Below, one piece after another: positions 5,415 through 14,081 of a stretch of 23,742 bases of DNA. How positions within the stretch are numbered: position 1 is the first letter of the stretch; every line of letters starts with the position of its first letter. The stretch spans positions 1 through 23,742 of the forward strand of contig CAZRBY010000026.1 of NCBI GenBank assembly GCA_964598495.1. Direction: 5' to 3'. The translations under genes and the position numbers were made by a program. Under the pieces are notes generated by a model. The model ran no database searches. It was not told the origin of the DNA and was given only the letters and a program-made list of their open reading frames with translations. Source of the stretch: Cacconaster sp964598495 (GTDB lineage Bacteria > Bacteroidota > Bacteroidia > Bacteroidales > UBA932).

Positions 5415-8237
5415 CACCGTAGTTACAAGATTGCGGTCACCGTAACCGTTGTCAACACGTGCAACGTGTGGCCAGAATTTGTTGTCGCGAATCCACTCTA
5501 GGGGATATGCAGCCTGTTTGCGAGTGTATGGGTGTGTCCACTCATCTGCGCACACTTCACAAGCAGTGTGGGGCGCCATTTTAACGGGGTTGTCATCCTT
5601 GTCGAGGCGTCCGGCTTTAATCTCCTCACATTCGGCTACGATACACTTCAATGCTTCAACAAATCTGTCAAGTTCGGAAAGAGATTCACTTTCAGTAGGC
5701 TCTACCATCAATGTTTCGTGTACCGGGAATGATAGGGTCGGGGCGTGGAATCCGAAGTCCATAAGACGCTTTGCTATATCGGTCGCATCCACTCCGTACT
5801 CCGAACGGAAATGTCTGAAGTCTACGATGCACTCGTGAGCAACGCGGCCTTTAGTCCCTTTATAGAGAGTTTTAAGTTCCGGTTCAAGTTTCGCAGCCAT
5901 ATAATTGGCATTTAGAATAGCGATTTCAGTGGCCTTACGAAGTCCATCAGCGCCGAGCAATTTGATGTAAGCATGAGTAATGGGGAGTAGCAGAGGACTT
6001 CCGTAGGGAGCTGCAGCAACTGCGGTCATATTGACTCCACCGCACTCAGGAAGTACCGGGTGGCCGGGGAGATAGGGAGTGAGGTGTTTTGCTACGCAGA
6101 TAGGACCTACACCGGGACCACCACCGCCATGGGGCATTGCAAAGGTCTTGTGAAGGTTGAGGTGGCATACGTCAGCTCCTATATAACCGGGGTTGGTTAG
6201 ACCTACCTGGGCATTCATATTGGCGCCGTCCATATAGACCTGACCGCCGTTTTCATGTATAATGTTACAAATTTCGCGAATTGACACCTCGAAAACACCG
6301 TGTGTCGAGGGATAGGTGATCATTATTCCGGCGAGGTTGTCGCGATTGGCAACTGCCTTTTCCCGAAGTTCCTCTACATCAATGTTGCCCTTCTCATCGC
6401 AGCCAACAAGTACTATATTGTAACCTGCCATAGCGGCTGAAGCTGGGTTGGTACCGTGCGCAGAGGTTGGGATAATAATTATATTGCGGTGTCCCTCACC
6501 GTTTGCATGGTTATATGCTCGGATTACCATAAGGCCTGCATACTCTCCTGCCGCACCGCTGTTTGGCTGTAGAGAGCAACTGTCCAGTCCGGTAATTACC
6601 GAAAGGTCATGTTCCAATTCTTTGATCAATTGCAAAGTACCCTCCACTTGGTCAGTAGGTGCGAAGGGGTGTAGGTTGCCGAACTCACTCCAACTCATAG
6701 GTGTAACTTCTACTGCAGCATTTAGCTTCATTGTGCAACTGCCGAGAGGTATCATGGAGTGGGTTAGGGAGACGTCGCGGCGCTCGAGTTTCTTAATGTA
6801 GCGCATCATCTCTGTTTCCGAGTGATATTTACTGAATATTTCTGAGGTTAGGATGGGTGTCTCTCTCTTCATAAATGAAGGCTCTGCAGGAATGCAATCG
6901 CATAGAGCTACGCAGCCGAAGATTTTTATTATTAGTGCTGCCTCTTCACAATTTGAAAGCTCGTCAAAGCTGATCAGGATGGTGTTGTCGGAAGTGTAGC
7001 AGAAGTTGAGACCCGCCTCTTCCGCTCTGGAATTAATGATTGCAGGATCAAACTCGATTCCTTCTGCGCCTATGATTTCAATCGTATCGAAAAAGTTTTC
7101 AGCAGCTAGTCTGTAGCCCCCTTTGCGGAGTTTGTCAGCTACTGCATGAGCATATTTATATGCATTCAGCGCTATCTCACGAATGCCTTGAGGGCCATGA
7201 TATAGTGCGAACATTCCTGTCATTGTTGCCATCAGTGCAGTGGCAGTACAGATGTTGGATGTGGCTCTCTCTCTCTTAATGTGCTGCTCGCGTGTCTGAA
7301 GCGCAAGGCGCACTGCAGAGTTGCCGTGACGGTCTACGGAAATGCCGACTATACGGCCGGGGAGATTGCGTTTAAACGCATCTGAAGTTGCCATAAAACC
7401 GGCTGTAGGACCGCCGAAGCCCATTGGGAGTCCGAATCTCTGGGCTGTACCAACTGCTATGTCAGCACCCCAAGCAGCAGGTTCCTTGAGCAGTGCAAGC
7501 GCCAGGAGGTCGCAATATGCGGTTACGAGAATGCCATTTTCATGAGCCTTTGCGCAGAATGAACTGTAATCTCTGACTTCGCCGTTTGCTGCGGGATACT
7601 GGAGAATGGCTCCGTAGCACTTTTCGTCAAATCGACAATCAGCGTAGTCACCGAGTACTATTTTGATCTCTAGGGGGACTGCTCGTGTCTCAAGTACCGA
7701 AAGTACTTGGGGAAAGATATTTTTGTCTACAAAGAGTACATTTTTGCCTGCTTTTACGGCATCCCGGCTACGGAGTTCATACATCATCCTCATAGCTTCG
7801 GCTGCAGCTGTAGCATCATCGAGCATCGAGCAGTTGGAGAGGTTGAATCCCGTCAGAGATGAGATCATTGTCTGAAAGTTGATCAGTGCCTCGAGGCGGC
7901 CTTGTGAAATTTCAGCCTGATAAGGGGTGTAAGATGTGTACCAGGAGGGATTTTCCAAAATGTTACGTATGATAACGGCAGGTGAGGCCGTACCATAATA
8001 ACCCATTCCTATCATTGAGCGGAAAGGTTTGTTCATGGCTGCAGTCTCTTTGAGACGTGCTGTGTATTCATACTCGGAGAGAGCGGGTTCCAAAGCCAGC
8101 GGCTCTTTCAGGAGAATATCTTCGGGTACGGTCTGTTTTATCAGTTCATCCAGTGATGATACTCCGAGTGAATCCAACATCTGTTTTTCTTGGAAGTCCC
8201 TCGGACCATTATGTCTGTCAACGAATTTGAGTGGCAT
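5412..8237 (-). CDS. gcvP: Glycine dehydrogenase (decarboxylating), P protein of the glycine cleavage system
   Basis: This PLP enzyme decarboxylates glycine and passes the aminomethyl group to the lipoyl arm of the H protein. At 941 residues it is the single-chain form with both halves fused. The N-terminal half shows MIGMGYYGTASPAVIIRNIL, SYTPYQAEISQGRLEALINF, DDATAAAEAM and QRFGLPMGFGGPTAGF. The C-terminal half shows the TSAHGTNPASAAMAG loop and the PLP lysine, Lys697, in HLNLHKTFAMPHGGGGPG. No gcvT, gcvH or lpd lies in this window, so the system is dispersed. It has its own promoter-like site and lies 70 bases after rodA. The TAG stop is part of a heptad repeat. Confidence 0.97.
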   Translation of the reverse strand: MPLKFVDRHNGPRDFQEKQMLDSLGVSSLDELIKQTVPEDILLKEPLALEPALSEYEYTARLKETAAMNKPFRSMIGMGYYGTASPAVIIRNILENPSWYTSYTPYQAEISQGRLEALINFQTMISSLTGFNLSNCSMLDDATAAAEAMRMMYELRSRDAVKAGKNVLFVDKNIFPQVLSVLETRAVPLEIKIVLGDYADCRFDEKCYGAILQYPAANGEVRDYSSFCAKAHENGILVTAYCDLLALALLKEPAAWGADIAVGTAQRFGLPMGFGGPTAGFMATSDAFKRNLPGRIVGISVDRHGNSAVRLALQTREQHIKRERATSNICTATALMATMTGMFALYHGPQGIREIALNAYKYAHAVADKLRKGGYRLAAENFFDTIEIIGAEGIEFDPAIINSRAEEAGLNFCYTSDNTILISFDELSNCEEAALIIKIFGCVALCDCIPAEPSFMKRETPILTSEIFSKYHSETEMMRYIKKLERRDVSLTHSMIPLGSCTMKLNAAVEVTPMSWSEFGNLHPFAPTDQVEGTLQLIKELEHDLSVITGLDSCSLQPNSGAAGEYAGLMVIRAYNHANGEGHRNIIIIPTSAHGTNPASAAMAGYNIVLVGCDEKGNIDVEELREKAVANRDNLAGIMITYPSTHGVFEVSIREICNIIHENGGQVYMDGANMNAQVGLTNPGYIGADVCHLNLHKTFAMPHGGGGPGVGPICVAKHLTPYLPGHPVLPECGGVNMTAVAAAPYGSPLLLPITHAYIKLLGADGLRKATEIAILNANYMAAKLEPELKTLYKGTKGRVAHECIVDFRHFRSEYGVDATDIAKRLMDFGFHAPTLSFPVHETLMVEPTESESLSELDRFVEALKCIVAECEEIKAGRLDKDDNPVKMAPHTACEVCADEWTHPYTRKQAAYPLEWIRDNKFWPHVARVDNGYGDRNLVTTV

Positions 8238-8269
8238 GTTGTATATGGTTTAAATAGTTGTCAATCTTA

Positions 8270-8300
8270 CAAAGGTAATCAGTTAATATGTCATTTCCAA
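8270..8300 (-). promoter_or_regulatory. Probable Bacteroidetes-type promoter of gcvP
   Basis: On the minus strand a perfect -7 box TACCTTTG (8270-8277) lies 20 bases downstream of TTG (8298-8300), matching the TTTG-N19-21-TAnnTTTG pattern known from Bacteroides. The gcvP ATG begins 33 bases beyond the -7 box. I see no riboswitch-sized leader here. Confidence 0.6.
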
Positions 8301-8307
8301 TCGGTTG

Positions 8308-9867
8308 TCACCTCCATCTCTCCAGATCAAGACGCACGTAAATGAAGAGCAGAATGGTGAATCCCCAAAGACTGCTGCCTCCATAACTTACAAAGGGTAA
8401 AGGGATGCCTATTACTGGCATCAGACCGACTGTCATACCTACATTTATTAGAATATGCATCAGCAGAATAGAGGCAACACAATAACCGTATATGCGTATA
8501 AAACGGTCCCGTTGTTTTTCAGCGGAATTGATAAGCCGTATCAGCAATACCATGAATACCGCAAGCACAGCCAGAGATCCTGCAAATCCCCATTCCTCAC
8601 CTATGGTGCAAAAAATGAAATCCGTGGTTTGTTCCGGCACAAAATCAAAACGGGTTTGCGTACCGCGCAGGAAACCTTTACCGAAAAACCCTCCCGAACC
8701 AATTGCAATCATTGATTGGTGGACATTGTATCCGTCTCCCATAGGATCCTCCTTGATTCCGAGAAGCACCTCTATACGCCCTTTTTGATAATCTTTAAGA
8801 ACCTTGTCAAAGATGAAATCCACTGAAAAGACCAGACAGATGCCTAGTATCATGCTCAATATTGCATTGCGCAATATTTTTTGCCGCGTTACCAGTGACT
8901 TGATGAGAAACCCAATTAGGAAGGGCGCCAGGGTGAAGACCAGCCAGATCTCAATAGAGAACCTGTTAAATAATTTATTAAGGGCGACTGCAAATGCACT
9001 CGGGCTTTCATGTTCAGGGGGAACCACATTACTATCCTCCATTGCAACTAACTCATCCACGGAATCATCCGCATCAATTTCCACTGATACAATCTCTGTA
9101 GGGGGCTTTTCCACACGCTCCATACCGCTGATTAATGAAGGAACAAATCCCAGCAGTACAACTATGGGCACAATTACTGCCGCCACCCATTTTTTTTGTG
9201 TAACAAAAGAGGCGAAAACAGATACCAGTCCCACTACTATCAAAATCGAAATATAGGGTGAAAAGATGAGAGTCGTTATAAAAATGCCAATCACCGATAA
9301 TCCAAAAATCAGCAGCCATCCCGACATTCCTTCGCGGTAAAACATCAACAGAAATCCAAGATAGACCAGTGCAGTGCCGGTCTCTTTCTCCAGAATTATG
9401 GTTAACATCGGAAGTAAGAGCACCAGGAATGCCTTGAGAGCATCCGATTTGTTCTTGAAACTGAAGTCAAATTTGCTGCTCATCAGATGGGCCAGTGCAA
9501 GGGAGGTTGTAATCTTGGAAAACTCAGCCGGCTGTACCCTCATGCTGCCAATCTGCAGCCAACTGTTGGAGCCCTTTATATTAGCTCCTATAAATATTAC
9601 CGCCACCAGCATCACTGCCATTAGTGCGTAGAGCCACCAGGAGAAAGCAGCGTATATCTTCGGAGGTATAGCAAAGAGTATCAGCAATGCGAGCACTACT
9701 GAACTGCCGATCCAGATGATCTGCTTGCCATATTCCATAGAGACATCGAATATGAAGGCACCCTCCTGATAGAGCGACGAATAGATGTTCATCCAACCGA
9801 AGAGCACCAGCACTATATAGCAGGTTATTATTGTCCAGTCCAGTTTCCTATAGATTGACTTTCCCAC
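8308..9867 (-). CDS. rodA: RodA, SEDS-family peptidoglycan glycosyltransferase of the elongasome
   Basis: RodA polymerises lipid II into glycan strands during rod elongation, working with PBP2. The 519-residue protein has many membrane helices and SEDS motifs: SNSWLQIGSMRVQPAEFSKI (about 100-119), EKETGTALVYLGFLL, GDGYNVHQSMIAIGSGGFFG, the catalytic-type Asp416 in VPEQTTDFIF, and LPFVSYGGSSL near the end. It is longer than the roughly 370 residues of E. coli RodA. The extra length is a middle region with an acidic linker at about 257-290 (EIDADDSVDELVAMED) plus additional hydrophobic segments. The start is GTG at 9867, chosen because of a strong Shine-Dalgarno 7 bases upstream; only 3 bases separate it from the mrdA stop. 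It is the last gene of the purH-mre cluster. Confidence 0.95.
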   Translation of the reverse strand: MGKSIYRKLDWTIITCYIVLVLFGWMNIYSSLYQEGAFIFDVSMEYGKQIIWIGSSVVLALLILFAIPPKIYAAFSWWLYALMAVMLVAVIFIGANIKGSNSWLQIGSMRVQPAEFSKITTSLALAHLMSSKFDFSFKNKSDALKAFLVLLLPMLTIILEKETGTALVYLGFLLMFYREGMSGWLLIFGLSVIGIFITTLIFSPYISILIVVGLVSVFASFVTQKKWVAAVIVPIVVLLGFVPSLISGMERVEKPPTEIVSVEIDADDSVDELVAMEDSNVVPPEHESPSAFAVALNKLFNRFSIEIWLVFTLAPFLIGFLIKSLVTRQKILRNAILSMILGICLVFSVDFIFDKVLKDYQKGRIEVLLGIKEDPMGDGYNVHQSMIAIGSGGFFGKGFLRGTQTRFDFVPEQTTDFIFCTIGEEWGFAGSLAVLAVFMVLLIRLINSAEKQRDRFIRIYGYCVASILLMHILINVGMTVGLMPVIGIPLPFVSYGGSSLWGFTILLFIYVRLDLERWR

Positions 9868-9870
9868 TAC

Positions 9871-11715
9871 CTATCTCCTCCTAACTTTTACCCTGTCAAG
9901 CAGGTATCCGTTTATCATATTAGTTTCAAGCCATTTTCTCTCTTCTGAGATTTCGCCATTGAGGTATTTCTCCACTAGGAGGCCTGAAATGGGGCAGGCC
10001 CAAGTGCCTCCGAAACCGGCATTCTCAATATATGCTGCCACCGCAATTTTTGGATCATCTTTAGGGGCAAAGCAGATGAATACCGAGTGGTCGTTGCCGT
10101 GCGGATTTTGCGCTGTGCCGGTTTTTCCGCAAATGTCTAGTCCCGATACATTGGCCAGTCGTCCGGTAGCTCCGGCACCGCCGTTAACGGCTAGGTACAT
10201 ACCTTCAACCACGTACTCAAACCAGGTAGTATCTACCATCGTGTAGTGGCGCTCCGTAAAACGGGAGTCAATAGGGTTATCAGGCATATCTTTCTGCAGA
10301 TGTGGAGTGTAAAACCAGCCGCGGTTGGCAATTGTGGCTGCCAGATTTGCCAGATGCAGTGGTGTGGAACCAATCTCGCCCTGCCCGATGGCTAGGGAGA
10401 TGATCGAGAGCGACCTCCAGCGGTTTTTGCCGTGAAGTCTGTCGTACCATTCGGCAGTGGGCATTGTGCCGGCTTGCTCGGAGGGGATGTCGGTATTCAG
10501 TTTAACCCCAAACCCGAAACTTTCAACATATTCTTTCCACTTTGTAAAGGAATCACGAATGATTTCATATTTCGGGTTATCGAGGATTGCGCGGAATACA
10601 TAGCAGTAGTATGTGTTGCACGACATCATTATCGAGTGCCTGAAATCGAGTGGAGAAGAGTGTCCGTGACATCCTACTCTAAGGTTACCGACCGTATAAG
10701 CGCCATGGCATGAATAAGCGGAGGAAGGGGTGATTACCCCTTCCTGAAGCCCTATTAGGCCGTTGACCAGTTTGAAAACGGACCCCGGAGGCTGCGGTGA
10801 CATCACCGCACGATTAAACATGGGCTTGTAGGGGTCGGTAACGATTTCCTGATAGTATTTGTTGATTTCAGCCAGTTTTGAAGTTTCGAGGCCGGGGCTG
10901 GAGACCATCGTAAGAATTTCACCGGTAGAGGGTTCTATTGCCACCAGAGAGCCTACTTTGTTTTGCATCAGCTCTTCGCCGTATGCCTGGAGTATGGCAT
11001 CGATGGTGCTTGTCACGTCTTTTCCGGCCACTGCGACCTTGTCATATTCTCCTTCTTCGTAACGCTCTTTGATGCGGTTGTGTGCATCTCGCAGATAGAT
11101 GTTGTACCCCTTTTCTCCTCTGAGTTGTTCCTCGTAGGCCATCTCCATGCCGGTTCTTCCGGCATAATCACCTTGCCTATAGTCGGGGTTGTTTTTAATG
11201 TAGGCGGCATCAACTTCGGAGATATATCCGTAGAGATTGCCTCCTGCATTGGAAGGATAAGTACGTATTGTTCTCGGTGTTCCGGAAAATCCGGGAAATT
11301 TGTACTGTTTTTCGATGAAGATATTGTAATGCTCACCGGAAACCTGCTTGATGAAAGGAAGCGTCTGGAATCCTATTCTGCTGCGATATTTTCGGTATTC
11401 ACGAAATTTGGAGTTGACGAATGAAGTGTCTATGCCAAATATCGCGCAAAATTCCAGCGTATCAAAAGGCGCCACCTCAACGGGTGTCACCATAATGTCA
11501 TAGGTAATTTTATTTGAGACAAGAATCTCCCCATTGCGGTCCAGGATAAGTCCCCTGGCCGGGTAGAGTGTTTCATATTTTAGGGCATTATTCTCGGCGT
11601 TGATGCGGTAATACTTGCTTATGATCTGAATATTGAAGAGTCTGATCACAATAACCGTGAAGACAATGATCATGGAGAATAAAAGGACGTTTTTTCTTTG
11701 CCGAGAGATTGCCAT
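9871..11715 (-). CDS. mrdA: Penicillin-binding protein 2, elongasome transpeptidase
   Basis: Class B PBP that cross-links new glycan made by RodA; anchored in the inner membrane with its domain in the periplasm. The 614-residue protein has one N-terminal membrane helix (about 10-30) and a dimerisation/pedestal region with YPARGLILDRNGEILVSN (51-68). Its transpeptidase triad is Ser312-x-x-Lys315 (PPGSVFKLVNG), Ser365-Cys366-Asn367 and Lys531-Thr-Gly (CGKTGTAQNPHG). A Cys/His-rich stretch between the first two motifs (Cys336, Cys349, His350, His352, Cys366) could bind a metal. The ATG overlaps the mreD stop by one base (TGATG), indicating translational coupling. rodA follows after 3 bases, the classic PBP2-RodA pair. 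Confidence 0.96.
   Translation of the reverse strand: MAISRQRKNVLLFSMIIVFTVIVIRLFNIQIISKYYRINAENNALKYETLYPARGLILDRNGEILVSNKITYDIMVTPVEVAPFDTLEFCAIFGIDTSFVNSKFREYRKYRSRIGFQTLPFIKQVSGEHYNIFIEKQYKFPGFSGTPRTIRTYPSNAGGNLYGYISEVDAAYIKNNPDYRQGDYAGRTGMEMAYEEQLRGEKGYNIYLRDAHNRIKERYEEGEYDKVAVAGKDVTSTIDAILQAYGEELMQNKVGSLVAIEPSTGEILTMVSSPGLETSKLAEINKYYQEIVTDPYKPMFNRAVMSPQPPGSVFKLVNGLIGLQEGVITPSSAYSCHGAYTVGNLRVGCHGHSSPLDFRHSIMMSCNTYYCYVFRAILDNPKYEIIRDSFTKWKEYVESFGFGVKLNTDIPSEQAGTMPTAEWYDRLHGKNRWRSLSIISLAIGQGEIGSTPLHLANLAATIANRGWFYTPHLQKDMPDNPIDSRFTERHYTMVDTTWFEYVVEGMYLAVNGGAGATGRLANVSGLDICGKTGTAQNPHGNDHSVFICFAPKDDPKIAVAAYIENAGFGGTWACPISGLLVEKYLNGEISEERKWLETNMINGYLLDRVKVRRR
9875..9882 (-). promoter_or_regulatory. 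Strong ribosome binding site of rodA, inside the mrdA 3' end
   Basis: The minus strand reads AGGAGGAG seven bases before the GTG start of rodA. The same bases encode the final arginines of mrdA. Such purine-rich sites are absent before the other genes here that I checked, and this one supports the GTG start. Confidence 0.7.
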
Positions 11716-12233
11716 CAGAAACGCTTGTTGAGTAGTGTAACACTGACGAAGAGAATCATTATTATATTTGCCACATAGCTCAGCGCTATTCGCATCAATA
11801 TAAATGATGCCGGCCTGAAGCCTGCGCAGTCAAATAGGATGTATGTGACAAGAAATATAAGTGTCAGGTATGACGAATACCTGAAATACCTGAAAAATCC
11901 GACATCGCTGAGAATCACTCGCTCAAGTTTGTCACTTCGTTCACGGTTGATGGTTAAATAGCTTACGGGTCTGACAAATGTGGCAGTCATTACTGCGGCT
12001 GCAGAGTTGAGGCCTAGTACTCCGTCAGAGACCAGATCAATCACAAAACCAACCGCAAATGATATGATGACAAGCTTAGGATAGCGATATTCTGCAGGAA
12101 GTGAGAGGATTATCAAGGGCAGAAGAGTCAGATGGATATATGGCCCCGTATAGATGTAATCACATATGATAATCTGGATGATTATCATCACGGCAATCAG
12201 CGCAAAAAGCGATATGTTTCTATTCCATCTCAT
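11715..12233 (-). CDS. mreD: Rod shape-determining protein MreD
   Basis: Small inner-membrane protein of the MreBCD elongasome complex. The 172-residue product is strongly hydrophobic with five or so predicted membrane helices: segments near NISLFALIAVMIIIQIIICD, HLTLLPLIILSLP, LVIISFAVGFVIDLVSDG, then two in the C-terminal half. The GVLGLN motif after the third segment is typical of MreD. I chose the ATG at 12233; a TTG two codons upstream (12239) is an alternative. The gene overlaps the 3' end of mreC by 14 bases and abuts mrdA. Identification rests on hydropathy plus context, because MreD sequences are weakly conserved. Confidence 0.9.
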   Translation of the reverse strand: MRWNRNISLFALIAVMIIIQIIICDYIYTGPYIHLTLLPLIILSLPAEYRYPKLVIISFAVGFVIDLVSDGVLGLNSAAAVMTATFVRPVSYLTINRERSDKLERVILSDVGFFRYFRYSSYLTLIFLVTYILFDCAGFRPASFILMRIALSYVANIIMILFVSVTLLNKRF

Positions 12234-13041
12234 TCTCAATCATCTTTATCTCTTTGCCGTAATTGTTGATTACAACATCTACAAGGCGTAATGCCCTGAA
12301 ATTCTGAAACAGTTCCACGCCAATATCCAATGCTACTCCATTGACCTCATCGACAGAGGTGACGACACCGATCGGAATATCGGGAGGGAATATGGCAGAA
12401 TAGCCGCTGGTGGAAATCGTGTCACCAAGATATACTTCCGTATGTATTGGTATCTCCCTTACAACCGCCCTGTTGCCGACTCCGGTCCAGACCATCGGAC
12501 CGAAAACGCCGTTAGAGACAATCTTGGCACTAACGCTTTGAGAGGTGTTGAGAAATGAGGAAACATAACTGATGCGTGGCGAAACCGCCTCGACTATACC
12601 GACAATGCCCCAAGAAGTTATTACTCCCATTCCCTCTTCTACTCCGTTGTTTGATCCCACATTCAGTATAATGTAGTTGTGTTGCTTGTTGGCGGAATTC
12701 TTGATGATGGTGGCAGGTATAAATGAGTAGTCACCCGTACTCGATGCTCGGGTAATGGCCTCTTCGGTGCTCACGTCATCGAGATACTTCATAAGTGATG
12801 AGATACGCTCTTTCAGAAGCCTGTTTTCAGCCTCAAGCAACTGGTTTTCCTTTTTAAAGTTGAGGAAATAACGGACGCTCTCTCCCTGCCGCCAGAAGAA
12901 TGACTGTACTGACCTTGCCACCCCCATAATCCTGTATTTTTGAATTATGTTGTTGGTAATCAGGAGGACTGAAATGCCTTCCAGAAGCAGAAACAACGCA
13001 ATGGACAAGAATATCTTTATGAGGCGGGAACTTCTCCTCAT
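12220..13041 (-). CDS. mreC: Rod shape-determining protein MreC
   Basis: MreC links the cytoplasmic MreB filament to periplasmic wall synthases and activates PBP2. At 273 residues it has family-normal size, with one N-terminal membrane helix (about 9-27, IFLSIALFLLLEGISVLL). A coiled coil follows at about 60-92 (QLLEAENRLLKERISSLMKY), then the beta-rich domain. That domain shows ATIIKNSANKQHNYIILNVG, the GMGVITSWGIVGIVEAVSP segment and GDTISTSGYSAIFPPDIPIG. Its ATG overlaps the mreB stop as ATGA, and its end overlaps mreD by 14 bases. Confidence 0.95.
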   Translation of the reverse strand: MRRSSRLIKIFLSIALFLLLEGISVLLITNNIIQKYRIMGVARSVQSFFWRQGESVRYFLNFKKENQLLEAENRLLKERISSLMKYLDDVSTEEAITRASSTGDYSFIPATIIKNSANKQHNYIILNVGSNNGVEEGMGVITSWGIVGIVEAVSPRISYVSSFLNTSQSVSAKIVSNGVFGPMVWTGVGNRAVVREIPIHTEVYLGDTISTSGYSAIFPPDIPIGVVTSVDEVNGVALDIGVELFQNFRALRLVDVVINNYGKEIKMIENEME

Positions 13042-14057
13042 CGCATCAGGAAGTTGAACGAGGTGCAGTTCTTAAGTGCAATGCAAGTACCTCTGGCCAC
13101 AGCCCTGAGGGGGTCCTCAGCTACGTGGAAAGGAATATTGATTTTCTTGAAAAGACGTTTGTCAAGACCTCTGAGCAAGGCTCCGCCGCCTGTGAGATAA
13201 ATACCCTTATGCACAATGTCGCTGTAGAGTTCCGGAGGAGTCTGCTCGAGTACCGACATAATCGCATACTCAATCCTTACCAGTGATTTGTCAAGGCAAT
13301 GTGCAATCTCTTGCGGAGTTACCGTCGTTTCGATGGGTAGCACGGTCATAAGGTTTGGACCGCTCACCTTATAGGGCTCTATAGGTTCGTCAAGATCGGA
13401 GATGGCGGCTCCGATATTGATTTTGATCTCTTCTGCGGTTTTTTCTCCGATTTTTATATTGTGCTGCTGGCGCATATACTGCTGGATTTCGTATGTAAAT
13501 TGGTCGCCGGCCACCTTTATGCTCGAGTCGGCAACTATGCCTCCCAGTGAAATAACGGCAATCTCTGTTGTACCGCCCCCTATATCTACAATCATATTTC
13601 CCGAAGGGGCTGTAACATCGATGCCCACTCCGAGAGCGGCTGCCATCGGCTCGAATATAAGATATACGTCGCGTCCGCCGGAATGCTCTGCTGCGTCTCT
13701 TACAGCACGCGTCTCCACCGGAGTACTTCCGGAAGGGATGCAGACCACCATCTTCAGACTCGGCGAAAAGAAAGATCTACGGGTGTTGATCATCTTGATG
13801 AACTCCCTTATCATCTGTTCGGAACTGTCGAAATCTGCAATCACTCCCTCCTTTAGAGGCCTGATAGTCCTTACACCCTTGCTTTCCTTACCCTGCATCT
13901 GTTTGGCCTTTGTGCCTACTGCAAGAACTTTTCCTGTGAGATTGTCAATAGCGACAATGGAGGGTTCGTCGATGATTTTCTTGTCATTCATAAAAATGAC
14001 CGTATTGGCAGTGCCAAGGTCGATAGCGAGTTCCTGTGTTAAAAATGAAAATGCCAT
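13038..14057 (-). CDS. mreB: Actin-like rod shape-determining protein MreB
   Basis: MreB polymerises on the inner face of the membrane and directs elongasome movement. The 339-residue protein has the actin-fold nucleotide motifs: phosphate 1 loop DLGTANT (13-19), connect and phosphate 2 DIGGGTTEIAVISLGGIV, and the adenosine motif LTGGGALLRGLD near the C terminus. The LKEGVIADFD, VCIPSGSTPVETRAVRDAA and FEPMAAALGVGI segments are also typical. The N-terminal MAFSFLTQELAID would carry the membrane-binding region. It lies 24 bases after purH and overlaps mreC by 4 bases. I see no separate promoter in the gap, so cotranscription with purH is likely. Confidence 0.97.
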   Translation of the reverse strand: MAFSFLTQELAIDLGTANTVIFMNDKKIIDEPSIVAIDNLTGKVLAVGTKAKQMQGKESKGVRTIRPLKEGVIADFDSSEQMIREFIKMINTRRSFFSPSLKMVVCIPSGSTPVETRAVRDAAEHSGGRDVYLIFEPMAAALGVGIDVTAPSGNMIVDIGGGTTEIAVISLGGIVADSSIKVAGDQFTYEIQQYMRQQHNIKIGEKTAEEIKINIGAAISDLDEPIEPYKVSGPNLMTVLPIETTVTPQEIAHCLDKSLVRIEYAIMSVLEQTPPELYSDIVHKGIYLTGGGALLRGLDKRLFKKINIPFHVAEDPLRAVARGTCIALKNCTSFNFLMR

Positions 14058-14081
14058 ATATCTTATAAAACTATATCGTTA

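Noticed and set aside
5224..5417. CRISPR array
   Set aside because: Units are 7 bp with no spacers of CRISPR size, no 25-35 bp identical repeats and no cas genes nearby.
10963..11424. 153-residue plus-strand open frame inside mrdA
   Set aside because: Fully antisense to a conserved PBP2 region with no start context or known family.
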